This document shows, in pieces, positions 7,268-13,495 of a stretch of DNA of 15,807 nt. How positions within the stretch are numbered: the first letter of the stretch is position 1; every line of letters begins with the position of its first letter. A model generated the notes under the pieces. It saw only the letters and a program-made list of their open reading frames with translations. It was not told where the DNA came from and did not search any database. Position numbers and translations under genes: made by a program. Source of the stretch: Pontimonas sp. (GTDB taxonomy: Bacteria; Actinomycetota; Actinomycetes; Actinomycetales; Microbacteriaceae); contig JAIOWV010000020.1 in NCBI GenBank assembly GCA_021741945.1, positions 1-15,807 of the forward strand, read 5' to 3'.

Positions 7268-7852
7268 CTACTGGCCCACACGAATACTACGCGTTGGGGT
7301 AACAATCCCGTCGACACCCTGGTCGTGCACCTCGCGAGGAACGTCATCGACCACTTCGTGGTCATAGACCACCGCATAGACCGGTGGTCTCGTGTTCATG
7401 GAACCGAGCGTCCTATCGAAATACCCGCGTCCCCAGCCAAGTCGCATTCCATCAACGGCAATGCTGGCGGCTGGAATGAAGATTAAGTCGACCTGCGACA
7501 GCGCCACAGGACCCAAGACGTCACTGGTCGGAATCGGCATGCCGGTGGAGTCCACGGCCTCATCGCCCTGGTCGTAGGGCGCCCAGTCCATCAGGCCGTC
7601 TTCTCGGGCCACCGGCAACAACACGGTGAAGCCCTCGGAGAGTGCCCAGTCGATGAAGGGTCTGGTGGGCGGTTCGTCCTGGGTTGCTAGGTAGCAGGCG
7701 ATGCGACTGGCTGCGTGCTCGTCAACAACCCGCTTCATGGAGGTGAGAAGGCCTTCGGCCGAATTCTCTCGCTCCAGCTGGGTCAGGTTGCGGCGGCGCT
7801 CGCGAATTTCGGCGCGAAGAGCGCGTTTGCTGGGCTGAAGGGATTCGGCCAT
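7268..7852 (-). CDS. 5-formyltetrahydrofolate cyclo-ligase (MTHFS)
   Basis: A 194-aa enzyme of normal family length that converts 5-formyl-THF to 5,10-methenyl-THF using ATP, returning a storage folate to the one-carbon pool in the cytoplasm. The diagnostic stretch is GMRLGWGRGYFDR at 135-147; the N-terminal KRALRAEIRERRRNL matches the family start and IFIPAASIAVDG precedes the motif. The ATG at 7852 has TACACT 6 nt upstream, a leaderless layout. It is co-transcribed with the FmdB gene and diverges from galU across 35 bp. The same gene lies at the equivalent position (Rv0992c) in M. tuberculosis. Confidence 0.95.
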   Translation of the reverse strand: MAESLQPSKRALRAEIRERRRNLTQLERENSAEGLLTSMKRVVDEHAASRIACYLATQDEPPTRPFIDWALSEGFTVLLPVAREDGLMDWAPYDQGDEAVDSTGMPIPTSDVLGPVALSQVDLIFIPAASIAVDGMRLGWGRGYFDRTLGSMNTRPPVYAVVYDHEVVDDVPREVHDQGVDGIVTPTRSIRVGQ

Positions 7853-7858
7853 TACCCC

Positions 7859-7864
7859 AGTGTA
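7859..7864 (-). promoter_or_regulatory. -10 element of the cyclo-ligase/FmdB operon
   Basis: TACACT on the minus strand with a 6-nt spacer (GGGGTA) to the ATG at 7852. It lies 11 bp from the opposing galU -10, so the two promoters overlap. Confidence 0.55.
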
Positions 7865-7875
7865 GGGCGGAGGAT

Positions 7876-7881
7876 TACGAT
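7876..7881 (+). promoter_or_regulatory. -10 element of galU
   Basis: TACGAT followed by AGAGGG and the ATG at 7888. This fits a leaderless transcript, although AGAGGG could double as a weak ribosome site in a leadered mRNA. Confidence 0.5.
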
Positions 7882-7887
7882 AGAGGG

Positions 7888-8769
7888 ATGCCCATCACAA
7901 AAGCAGTGATCCCCGCCGCAGGACTTGGCACCAGGTTCCTCCCGGCGACCAAGGCGATGCCTAAAGAAATGTTGCCGGTGGTGGACACGCCTGCAATCCA
8001 ATACGTGGTGGAAGAGGCTGTGCGTGCTGGCCTGAGCGACCTACTCATGGTGACCGGTCGCAACAAGAACGCTTTGGAGAACCACTTTGACCGGGCCACC
8101 GAGCTCGAAGCCATGCTCGAAGCTAAGGGTGATCAGCGTCGCCTTGACGCCGTCCTTCGCTCCACAAACTTGGCGACCCTGCACTACGTGCGACAGAGGG
8201 ATCCGCTGGGTCTTGGTCACGCCGTGCTGCGCTCCCAGATGCACGTTGGCCACGAGCCATTCGCTGTATTGCTCGGTGATGACCTCATCGACGAGAGGGA
8301 TGTTCTGCTCGAGCGCATGATTGCCGTTCACGACATTAAGAACGCGAGCGTTGTTGCCCTCATGGAGGTTGAGCCAGAAGCTGCCCACCTCTATGGCATC
8401 GCCACTGTGGAGAGCACTGATCTTGACGATGTCGTCAAGATCACGGGGCTCGTGGAGAAGCCAGCCTCTGGAACGGCCCCCTCTAACCTCGCAGTGATCG
8501 GTCGCTACGTCCTTCAGCCAGAGATCTTCCCGATCCTCGAGGCCACAAAGCCTGGCTCCGGTGGTGAGATTCAGTTGACCGATGGCTTGAACGCGCTTGC
8601 CACCGGCGATACTGCCGGCGGTGTTTATGGCGTTGTGTTCTCGGGCCGCCGCTACGACACCGGGGATCGTCTGGACTACTTGAAGGCAATCGTCCAGGTC
8701 GCTAGCTCACGCGATGACCTGGGACCAGACTTTGTGGCCTGGCTTCGCCAGTTCACGGCCACCCAGTAG
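7888..8769 (+). CDS. galU: UTP--glucose-1-phosphate uridylyltransferase
   Basis: A 293-aa enzyme making UDP-glucose from UTP and glucose-1-phosphate for cell-wall, glycan and trehalose synthesis. The N-terminal nucleotide-binding loop AAGLGTRFLPATKAMPKEML (10-29) is canonical. LLGDDLID carries the metal-binding aspartate region, GLVEKP and GGEIQLTDGL are the sugar-binding signatures, and YDTGDRLDYLKA closes the fold. Length is normal. The start ATG is unambiguous. It heads an apparent operon with the GNAT gene 6 bp downstream. In M. tuberculosis galU (Rv0993) is followed by moeA1, which is missing here. Confidence 0.97.
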   Translation: MPITKAVIPAAGLGTRFLPATKAMPKEMLPVVDTPAIQYVVEEAVRAGLSDLLMVTGRNKNALENHFDRATELEAMLEAKGDQRRLDAVLRSTNLATLHYVRQRDPLGLGHAVLRSQMHVGHEPFAVLLGDDLIDERDVLLERMIAVHDIKNASVVALMEVEPEAAHLYGIATVESTDLDDVVKITGLVEKPASGTAPSNLAVIGRYVLQPEIFPILEATKPGSGGEIQLTDGLNALATGDTAGGVYGVVFSGRRYDTGDRLDYLKAIVQVASSRDDLGPDFVAWLRQFTATQ

Positions 8770-8775
8770 GGCCGC

Positions 8776-9432
8776 GTGGACCTTCCCACACTGCACCACC
8801 GTCTGGTGACGGCGAGGGGCCTTCGGCGTCGAGACGCCAGGGCTTTGGAACAGGCCCTTGGTGATAATCGCGGTTGGCTCGAGCCCTGGGAGGCAACAAC
8901 CCCCTTTATCCGGCCGGGTGAGTTCAGTGCGAGAGCCAGTATTCGAGGACTACTCGCTGCGGCAAAGGCGCAAACAGCCCTGCCACTGGTGTTGGAGGTC
9001 GACCACGAAGTGGTCGGGCAATTGAACGTCTCCCAAATCACCTATGGGTCGCTCTCCTCAGCGACTCTGGGCTATTGGGTGATCGAGAAGGTTGCGGGTC
9101 AAGGCATCACCCCGGTCGCAGTCGCGCTCGCCACCGACTACTTGTTCTTTGAAAAGGGCCTCCACCGGATGGAGGTCTGTATTCGCCCGGAAAACACCGC
9201 GTCTTTGCGGGTGGTTGAGAAACTGGGCTTTAGATACGAGGGCTTGCGCCGCCGCTTCATCCACATCGATGGGAAATGGGCGGATCACTTCTGCTTTGCA
9301 CTGGTGGTCGAGGAAGTGCCCCGGGGGGTGCTCGCCCGTTTTGAAGCCGGCCAAGTACCACCGGGAGTGGCACAAATCCCCGAGATTGACTGGGTCAAAG
9401 CACGAAACCCCCTGCCATTACCGCGTAGGTAG
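8776..9432 (+). CDS. rimJ: RimJ/RimL-type GNAT N-acetyltransferase
   Basis: A 218-aa GNAT acetyltransferase using acetyl-CoA; RimJ relatives modify N-terminal or side-chain amines of proteins. The acetyl-CoA loop is VAGQGITPVAVA (about 110-121), preceded by the strand LGYWVI and followed by HRMEVCIRPENTASLRVVEK and GFRYEG, the usual RimJ pattern. The last 25 residues (after VPRGVLARFE) are a tail not needed for catalysis. The start is the GTG at 8776, 6 nt after the galU stop; no real Shine-Dalgarno is seen, so coupling to galU is likely. It occupies the position of Rv0995 in M. tuberculosis. The substrate is unknown. Confidence 0.92.
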   Translation: MDLPTLHHRLVTARGLRRRDARALEQALGDNRGWLEPWEATTPFIRPGEFSARASIRGLLAAAKAQTALPLVLEVDHEVVGQLNVSQITYGSLSSATLGYWVIEKVAGQGITPVAVALATDYLFFEKGLHRMEVCIRPENTASLRVVEKLGFRYEGLRRRFIHIDGKWADHFCFALVVEEVPRGVLARFEAGQVPPGVAQIPEIDWVKARNPLPLPRR

Positions 9433-9480
9433 TGGATTTTGGGGTGCGTGCCAATCCCTGGATTGTGGCGCAAGCGCTCG

Positions 9481-9486
9481 TAACCT
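9481..9486 (+). promoter_or_regulatory. -10 element of the SepX/GlpR-like gene
   Basis: TAACCT followed by 7 nt (AGAGCCC) and the GTG at 9494. Leaderless layout, suggesting this gene has its own promoter apart from galU-rimJ. Confidence 0.5.
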
Positions 9487-9493
9487 AGAGCCC

Positions 9494-10246
9494 GTGGAAA
9501 CCTCAGGCGCTGGGAGCACGATTCTGTTGCTGGTTGCAGCAGCATTGTGGCTTGTTTACCTCGTTCCGCTCTGGATGAGGCGCAGTGAGTATTACGCCAC
9601 CGAGGTCAACGCCGCACGGCTTGGCCAGACCCTTCGCCTTTTGGCAAGCACCACCGAGGCCTCCAAAGAGATCAAGGCCGAGCTGAAAGCTCGGTCGATC
9701 GCTAAAAAAGAACGCGAAGCCCAGCGTCAGCTGCGGATCGCGCAGGGCGGAACCTTGAGTGTCGCTGAGCGCCGCAGGCGCACCAAGCAGGTCTTTTCTT
9801 TGACCTTTGTCGCTGGAGCAGTCGCTGGCGTCACCGCATTCTTGGCTGGATGGCCACTGCAGGTGATTTGGGCCTCAAGCACCGTCGCGACCTTCTCCTT
9901 TGCAATCCTCGGTCGTTTGAACCGGGTGACCCAGCAAAGCGCCCAGGCGCACCGCCAACACCCGAGCTACTCGCCAAGCCGCGCCACCGCTGACCCGCGC
10001 GCCTGGACGCCAACGCCACTTCCTGAGCCCCGCACGGCCCCCGTTCTTCAGAGCGAGACTGCACTGCCCAGTCGGGATGAGCTTCTTCGCCAAGCACGAT
10101 CGGCCGCTGTTGCCAAGCGCCCAGAAGAATTTGACGACGAAGGTCTCGCTGTTGTTTCACCCTTTGCCCGCATGGGTGAGGTTGAGGCTAAGCCCACTGA
10201 GCGCCTGAACCTTGATGAGGTTCTTGCGAGGCGCCGGGCCGTTTAG
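9494..10246 (+). CDS. SepX/GlpR-like actinobacterial divisome membrane protein
   Basis: A 250-aa membrane protein. Residues about 8-28 (ILLLVAAALWLVYLVPLWM) form a transmembrane helix followed by RRSEYY. A basic, helical stretch rich in Lys/Arg/Glu runs from 35 to 92, with ERRRRTKQ just before a hydrophobic hairpin at about 97-140. The C-terminal half (145-250) is Pro/Ser-rich and probably disordered, ending in a short charged helix (LNLDEVLARRR). Position after galU-rimJ matches Rv0996, which I recall as homologous to Streptomyces SepX and Corynebacterium GlpR, membrane proteins linking SepF/Glp to the divisome. Assignment rests on synteny and topology. The open frame runs back to 9092, but that part overlaps the GNAT gene; the GTG at 9494 is chosen for its TM start and upstream -10. 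Confidence 0.75.
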   Translation: METSGAGSTILLLVAAALWLVYLVPLWMRRSEYYATEVNAARLGQTLRLLASTTEASKEIKAELKARSIAKKEREAQRQLRIAQGGTLSVAERRRRTKQVFSLTFVAGAVAGVTAFLAGWPLQVIWASSTVATFSFAILGRLNRVTQQSAQAHRQHPSYSPSRATADPRAWTPTPLPEPRTAPVLQSETALPSRDELLRQARSAAVAKRPEEFDDEGLAVVSPFARMGEVEAKPTERLNLDEVLARRRAV

Positions 10247-10278
10247 AGTTTCTCGCTAGCCCGGGTGTTGGCGCTGTT

Positions 10279-10284
10279 TATAAC
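10279..10284 (+). promoter_or_regulatory. Possible -10 element of higA
   Basis: TATAAC about 11 nt upstream of the palindrome at 10296. If used, the transcript would begin near the palindrome, giving a leadered mRNA with the AAGGAG ribosome site. No convincing -35. Confidence 0.35.
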
Positions 10285-10295
10285 TTTGGCTGTGG

Positions 10296-10314
10296 TGTAA
10301 CGTGGGGCGTTACA
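10296..10314. promoter_or_regulatory. Palindromic operator upstream of higA
   Basis: TGTAACG (10296-10302) and CGTTACA (10308-10314) are perfect 7-bp inverted arms around TGGGG. The site lies between the probable -10 and the ribosome site of higA. HigA antitoxins usually repress their own promoters through such palindromes, so autoregulation is the likely use. Confidence 0.65.
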
Positions 10315-10335
10315 TCGCGGAAGGAGTTGAGCTCA

Positions 10336-10683
10336 GTGACTATCACTCGTGACACCGGACGCTCTCACAACCTTCGAGAGCCCTTTGTTCCCGGGCGCCC
10401 GGTCTCGCCAGGAGAGGTTTTGCACGAGGAGTTTCTTGTGGGGCTCGGAATCAACCAGCGGGCTCTAGCGTTGGCAATCGATGTTCCTCCCATTCGCATC
10501 AGCGAGATTGTCCGAGGGAGGCGGGCGATTACCGCGGACACGGCGATGCGGCTTGCCGCATTCTTTGGAACGAGTCCCGAGTTTTGGCTCAACCTGCAGT
10601 CCCAGTGGGAGCTCTCCAAGTTGCGTGAGGCGCGCGCCGGCGACTACGCATTCATCACCAAAGTGACCAAGAGATCGGTCTAA
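10336..10683 (+). CDS. higA: HigA-family antitoxin (XRE helix-turn-helix), no adjacent toxin
   Basis: A 115-aa HigA protein. The family entry motif PVSPGEVLHEEFL is followed by the helix-turn-helix INQRALALAIDVPPIRISEI (recognition helix around PPIRISEIVRGRR) and the HigA tail ADTAMRLAAFFGTSPEFWLN. It should bind DNA as a dimer and, in complete modules, neutralise the HigB mRNA interferase. No HigB-like gene lies upstream, where it is normally found, nor downstream, where tRNA-Ala begins 27 bp later. The GTG at 10336 is chosen because AAGGAG (10321-10326) sits 9 nt upstream; an in-frame TTG at 10327 would collide with that site. It may have become a stand-alone regulator. Confidence 0.9.
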   Translation: MTITRDTGRSHNLREPFVPGRPVSPGEVLHEEFLVGLGINQRALALAIDVPPIRISEIVRGRRAITADTAMRLAAFFGTSPEFWLNLQSQWELSKLREARAGDYAFITKVTKRSV

Positions 10684-10692
10684 ACCCAGTGC

Positions 10693-10698
10693 TATCGT
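10693..10698 (+). promoter_or_regulatory. Possible -10 element of tRNA-Ala
   Basis: TATCGT ends 12 nt before the first base of the mature tRNA, a normal distance for a short 5' leader. No -35 is clear. Confidence 0.4.
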
Positions 10699-10710
10699 GG
10701 GGCTCTCTAA

Positions 10711-10783
10711 GGGCCTGTAGCGCAGTTGGTAGCGCGCTTCGTTCGCAATGAAGAGGTCACGGGTTCGATTCCCGTCAGGTCCA
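10711..10783 (+). tRNA. tRNA-Ala (anticodon CGC, reads GCG)
   Basis: A 73-nt cloverleaf. The acceptor GGGCCTG/CAGGTCC carries the G3-T70 wobble that is the alanine identity pair. The D stem is GCGC/GCGC, the anticodon stem CTTCG/TGAAG around TTCGCAA (anticodon 10744-10746), the T stem ACGGG/CCCGT around TTCGATT, and the discriminator is A10783. CCA is not encoded. TATCGT at 10693-10698 is a plausible -10. Confidence 0.96.
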
Positions 10784-10866
10784 CACGTCATTCAGGAAGC
10801 GCCTGCCCGGCGAAGCCTTTCGAGCCTCAAGGCCCGACCAGTCGAATAGCGCTGGCGGGCCGGGGT

Positions 10867-10872
10867 TAGTCT
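10867..10872 (+). promoter_or_regulatory. Possible -10 element of the doxX-like gene
   Basis: TAGTCT lies 23 nt before the ATG at 10896, with a GAGGAG ribosome site (10886-10891) between. This is one of the few leadered genes in the window. Confidence 0.4.
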
Positions 10873-10895
10873 GAGAGAACGACGCGAGGAGACAC

Positions 10896-11312
10896 ATGAA
10901 GATCGTGAAGCTTATTGCCCGACTACTACTCGGCGGGGCGCTCATTTTCGCAGGCATAGGTCACCTCACCGTTTCCCGGCTGGAGTTTCAGGCGCAGGTG
11001 CCGGTGTGGTTGCCCTTCGACCCTGACTTTGTTGTGGTGGCCTCCGGTGTTGTGGAGATCGCACTGGGGATTGGACTTGCTTCGGCCGGGGCCCTGGTGC
11101 CGTGGTCAGGACTTGCTGCAGCACTCTTCTTTATCGCCATCTTCCCGGGCAACATCAACCAATACGTGGAGGGCATCAGTGCCTTTGGCTTAGACACTGA
11201 CGAGGCTCGATTCACCCGCTTGTTCTTTCAACCAGTTCTCGTGATGTGGGCTCTGTGGTCAACGGGAGCGATTGGCTATTTCAGAGAAAGAATCGCAGCA
11301 AAGAAATCTTGA
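10896..11312 (+). CDS. DoxX-like integral membrane protein
   Basis: A 138-aa, four-helix membrane protein of the DoxX/DoxX-like superfamily. Helix 1 is VKLIARLLLGGALIFAGIGH, containing the family's ARLLLG..F.G.GH pattern. Helices follow at about 45-65 (VVVASGVVEIALGIGLASAG), 70-85 (WSGLAAALFFIAIFPGN) and 108-125 (FFQPVLVMWALWSTGAIG). FPGNINQY before the last loop is typical of this subgroup. Members have loosely defined roles in redox or thiol homeostasis; no substrate can be inferred. GAGGAG 4 nt before the ATG fixes the start. It is a single-gene unit after tRNA-Ala. Confidence 0.85.
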   Translation: MKIVKLIARLLLGGALIFAGIGHLTVSRLEFQAQVPVWLPFDPDFVVVASGVVEIALGIGLASAGALVPWSGLAAALFFIAIFPGNINQYVEGISAFGLDTDEARFTRLFFQPVLVMWALWSTGAIGYFRERIAAKKS

Positions 11313-11322
11313 CGCACGGTCC

Positions 11323-11341
11323 CCGGACTCAGGTGATCCGG
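11323..11341 (+). terminator. Weak hairpin after the doxX-like gene
   Basis: CCGGA (11323-11327) and TCCGG (11337-11341) form a 5-bp stem with a 9-nt loop, starting 10 nt after the stop. No T-tract follows, so this is only a candidate terminator. Confidence 0.28.
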
Positions 11342-11413
11342 TGTCCACGGGTCGTCCGACCAGATGCTTGTTAGAACTCTGACCAAATGTAAGATTCAAT
11401 GACGCCCATATGC

Positions 11414-11419
11414 TAAGTT
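11414..11419 (+). promoter_or_regulatory. -10 element of the DUF4143 ATPase gene
   Basis: TAAGTT followed by CAGGGA and the ATG at 11426. Leaderless layout, identical in hexamer and spacing to the helicase-like gene; AGGGA could also help ribosome binding. Confidence 0.5.
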
Positions 11420-11425
11420 CAGGGA

Positions 11426-12697
11426 ATGGAATACCGACGGCGGCTTATTGACGACGTCCTTGATGACCTCATGGTCGGGCTGCCAGCCCTCGCCGTTGAG
11501 GGAGCAAAGGCGGTTGGCAAAACAGCGACCGCTACCCAAAGAGCAAAGACAACGCTGTCTCTCAATGATCCGCGCACGAGGGAAGTTGTAGCCGCGAATG
11601 CGGATCTCATCACTCAGCTCGACCCGCCCGTTTTCATCGACGAGTGGCAATTAGAGCCCTCTGTCTGGGATCGGGTGCGGCGAGCAGTTGATGATGAGCC
11701 CGGCGCTAGGGGCAGGTTTCTGCTCGCCGGGTCGGCCGCTCCCTCTCGAGAAGCAAGGATTCACAGTGGGGCCGGTCGCATCGTGAGGTTGATGATGCGC
11801 CCACTCTCGTTCGTCGAACGCGGGATTAGTGCCCCCACCGTCTCTTTACGGGATCTTCACAAGGGTGGACTGGAGATTGCGGGCGAAACACCGATCCGTC
11901 TGGGTGAGTACGTCGACGAGATTCTGCGTTCGGGTTTCCCAGGAATACGGGAGCTGGAGGCGCAATACCGGGATCGGGCTCTAGATGGCTACCTCGAGCG
12001 AATCGTCGATAGTGACCTGCCCGACGCCGGTGTGAGAGTCCGCAGACCACAGGTGCTGATGGGATGGCTCAAGGCTTACGCTGCGGCCACGGCAACCTCA
12101 GCGGAGTACTCCAAGATTCTCGATGCTGCGACCCCCGGGGAGTCAGATAAGCCGGCCCGTGCGACTGTCGCCGTTTACCAGGAGCACCTTGAGCGACTCT
12201 TCATACTCGACCCGCTGGAGGCGTGGCAGCCGACGTTCGTTCCACTGGCGCGTCTCACTGGGGCATCCCAGCACCACCTGGTTGACCCTGCCCTTGCCGC
12301 AAGGCTTGTCGGGGTGGGCAGAGCTGGCCTGCTGGTGGGCGAGGGCGATCGAGTCTCTGGCGCTACCGGATCGTGGCTCGGGGCACTGTTTGAATCCCTT
12401 GTCGTGCAGTCACTGCGGGTCTATGCCGACACCGCTAACACTCGCGTCGGCCACCTCCGCACGAAAGGCGGGGAGCGCGAGGTTGATCTGATCAGCGAGG
12501 GGGCCGAACGTGACTGCGTCGCTATCGAGGTGAAACTTGCCGACACCGTCGGCGATCATGACGTCCGACACCTTCTCTGGCTGAAGGAAAAGCTAGGCCC
12601 TCGACTCAAGGACGCCATCGTCGTGAACACGGGGCCCTACGCCTACCGTCGCAGAGACGGGATAGGTGTTGTGCCCTTCGCGCTCCTCGGCCCTTAG
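11426..12697 (+). CDS. AAA_14/DUF4143-family ATPase
   Basis: A 423-aa member of the common solitary bacterial ATPase family with an N-terminal AAA_14 domain and a C-terminal DUF4143 domain. Walker A is intact, GAKAVGKT at 26-33 with K32. Walker B is PPVFIDEWQ, followed by the family's RFLLAGSAAP sensor and GRIVRLMMRPLSFVERG. The C-terminal domain has the PD-(D/E)XK-like set GALFESLVVQSL, EREVDLI and CVAIEVKLA, matching the nuclease-like fold of DUF4143. Its biological role is unsettled; these genes move readily between genomes. It is alone here, with its own leaderless-type promoter and a hairpin after its stop. Confidence 0.92.
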   Translation: MEYRRRLIDDVLDDLMVGLPALAVEGAKAVGKTATATQRAKTTLSLNDPRTREVVAANADLITQLDPPVFIDEWQLEPSVWDRVRRAVDDEPGARGRFLLAGSAAPSREARIHSGAGRIVRLMMRPLSFVERGISAPTVSLRDLHKGGLEIAGETPIRLGEYVDEILRSGFPGIRELEAQYRDRALDGYLERIVDSDLPDAGVRVRRPQVLMGWLKAYAAATATSAEYSKILDAATPGESDKPARATVAVYQEHLERLFILDPLEAWQPTFVPLARLTGASQHHLVDPALAARLVGVGRAGLLVGEGDRVSGATGSWLGALFESLVVQSLRVYADTANTRVGHLRTKGGEREVDLISEGAERDCVAIEVKLADTVGDHDVRHLLWLKEKLGPRLKDAIVVNTGPYAYRRRDGIGVVPFALLGP

Positions 12698-12726
12698 AGA
12701 GCGACTGCGTCACTGGGACTTTGGTT

Positions 12727-12753
12727 CCGATGCCCCGGTTACCAGGGCATCGG
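12727..12753. terminator. Bidirectional hairpin between convergent genes
   Basis: CCGATGCCC (12727-12735) and GGGCATCGG (12745-12753) are perfect 9-bp arms with a 9-nt loop. It starts 30 nt after the ATPase stop and overlaps the last codons and stop of the cupin gene on the opposite strand. There is no T-tract on either strand, as is common for actinobacterial terminators. It could stop transcription from both sides. Confidence 0.6.
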
Positions 12754-13167
12754 TAGACCCCGAATGGGCTCAGCATCATCGGGAACGGCGGGCAGAGGCT
12801 TCTGCCCAGCCCGAATGCAGATCCACTTGAGGTTGGTGGGACTCTCCGGGAGAGCACGCCAGGTGCGCATGACCCCTGGGCTCACCTGAACAACAGTTCC
12901 CGCCTTCACATCGACGACCTCACCATCGAGGCCCATTTGGCCATGGCCCTCGAGGAAGACATAGACCTCTTCGAGAACCGAGTGAACATGCCAATACCCG
13001 ACCTCTTCACCTGGCTCATAGGAGTTAGCGGTGAAGCCGATGATCTCGCCGGTGATTTCGTGATCGACTACCCGCCGACCGGGCCTGGTGGTGTCGGGGC
13101 GAAAGCCACCAATGTAGTCGCGCCAGGAGGACAAGGGGCCGAGTTCGGTGACGCTAAAGGGTTTCAT
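12739..13167 (-). CDS. Cupin-domain protein
   Basis: A 142-aa single-domain cupin. Motif 1 is YWHVHSVLEEVYVFLEGHG, where the two histidines and the glutamate are the usual metal ligands; motif 2 is around VVQVSPGVMRTWRALPES, in which the usual histidine appears replaced by Met/Arg, so metal binding may differ. Cupins of this type can be small-molecule-binding proteins, dioxygenases or isomerases; no substrate is evident. The ATG at 13167 is preferred over the in-frame GTG at 13176, because that GTG overlaps the -10 hexamer TACAGT lying 7 nt before the ATG. It converges on the ATPase gene. Confidence 0.85.
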   Translation of the reverse strand: MKPFSVTELGPLSSWRDYIGGFRPDTTRPGRRVVDHEITGEIIGFTANSYEPGEEVGYWHVHSVLEEVYVFLEGHGQMGLDGEVVDVKAGTVVQVSPGVMRTWRALPESPTNLKWICIRAGQKPLPAVPDDAEPIRGLPMPW

Positions 13168-13174
13168 GGTGGCC

Positions 13175-13180
13175 ACTGTA
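13175..13180 (-). promoter_or_regulatory. -10 element of the cupin gene
   Basis: TACAGT on the minus strand, 7 nt before the ATG at 13167. Leaderless layout. It borders one arm of the inverted repeat at 13179-13222. Confidence 0.5.
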
Positions 13181-13222
13181 CTGGGCGTTGGGCGCCTCAG
13201 GCACTGAGCGAGTGGCCCAGTA
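13179..13222. repeat. 8-bp inverted repeat at the cupin promoter
   Basis: TACTGGGC (13179-13186) and GCCCAGTA (13215-13222) are perfect inverted arms 28 nt apart. The inner arm adjoins the cupin -10 and the outer arm lies upstream of the expected -35, so it may be a paired regulator site. Confidence 0.45.
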
Positions 13223-13231
13223 GCAGCCGGC

Positions 13232-13459
13232 CTATTCTTGTGCGCTGCGGGACGTGGGAAGAATCTCTTGAGAGATGTCTAGGACCTCGGAGGACTCGAT
13301 GCTGATAGCTAGGCCCTCGGGGTCGACCTGGCTTGAGGGTAGAACCCGCGCTGCACCAGACACAACAGTCGTTGCGCCTGTGGTGCCATCGGCAACCGCT
13401 GTGATTGAGGTCGCCCCGGCGGCAGTGTCCAGCGCGCGCCAATACTGCGCTATTTCCAC
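13232..13459 (-). CDS. Hypothetical small protein (75 aa)
   Basis: An open frame from a GTG at 13459: MEIAQYWRALDTAAGATSIT... ending in ILPTSRSAQE. Composition is balanced and acidic (Ala, Thr, Ser, Val, Asp, Glu), unlike the Arg/Cys/Trp-rich shadow frames over the same bases, and it has alternating hydrophobic strands. No family is recognised, no signal peptide is seen and no Shine-Dalgarno or TAnnnT at leaderless spacing supports the start. It diverges from the lipoprotein gene 37 bp away. It could instead be a remnant of a longer gene. Confidence 0.4.
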   Translation of the reverse strand: MEIAQYWRALDTAAGATSITAVADGTTGATTVVSGAARVLPSSQVDPEGLAISIESSEVLDISQEILPTSRSAQE

Positions 13460-13482
13460 TGGATTTTCCGAGTTCTCTCAAC

Positions 13483-13488
13483 TATTTT
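13483..13488 (+). promoter_or_regulatory. -10 element of the lipoprotein gene
   Basis: TATTTT followed by 7 nt and the ATG at 13496, inside an AT-rich patch (ACTATTTTTTTCG). Leaderless layout; there is no Shine-Dalgarno. Confidence 0.45.
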
Positions 13489-13495
13489 TTTCGTT

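Noticed and set aside
9092..9493. N-terminal extension of the SepX/GlpR-like frame
   Set aside because: This part is an out-of-frame shadow of the GNAT gene; the hydrophobic N-terminus and promoter begin at 9481-9494.
10327..10335. TTG start for higA
   Set aside because: It directly abuts the AAGGAG site, leaving no spacing; GTG at 10336 has normal spacing.
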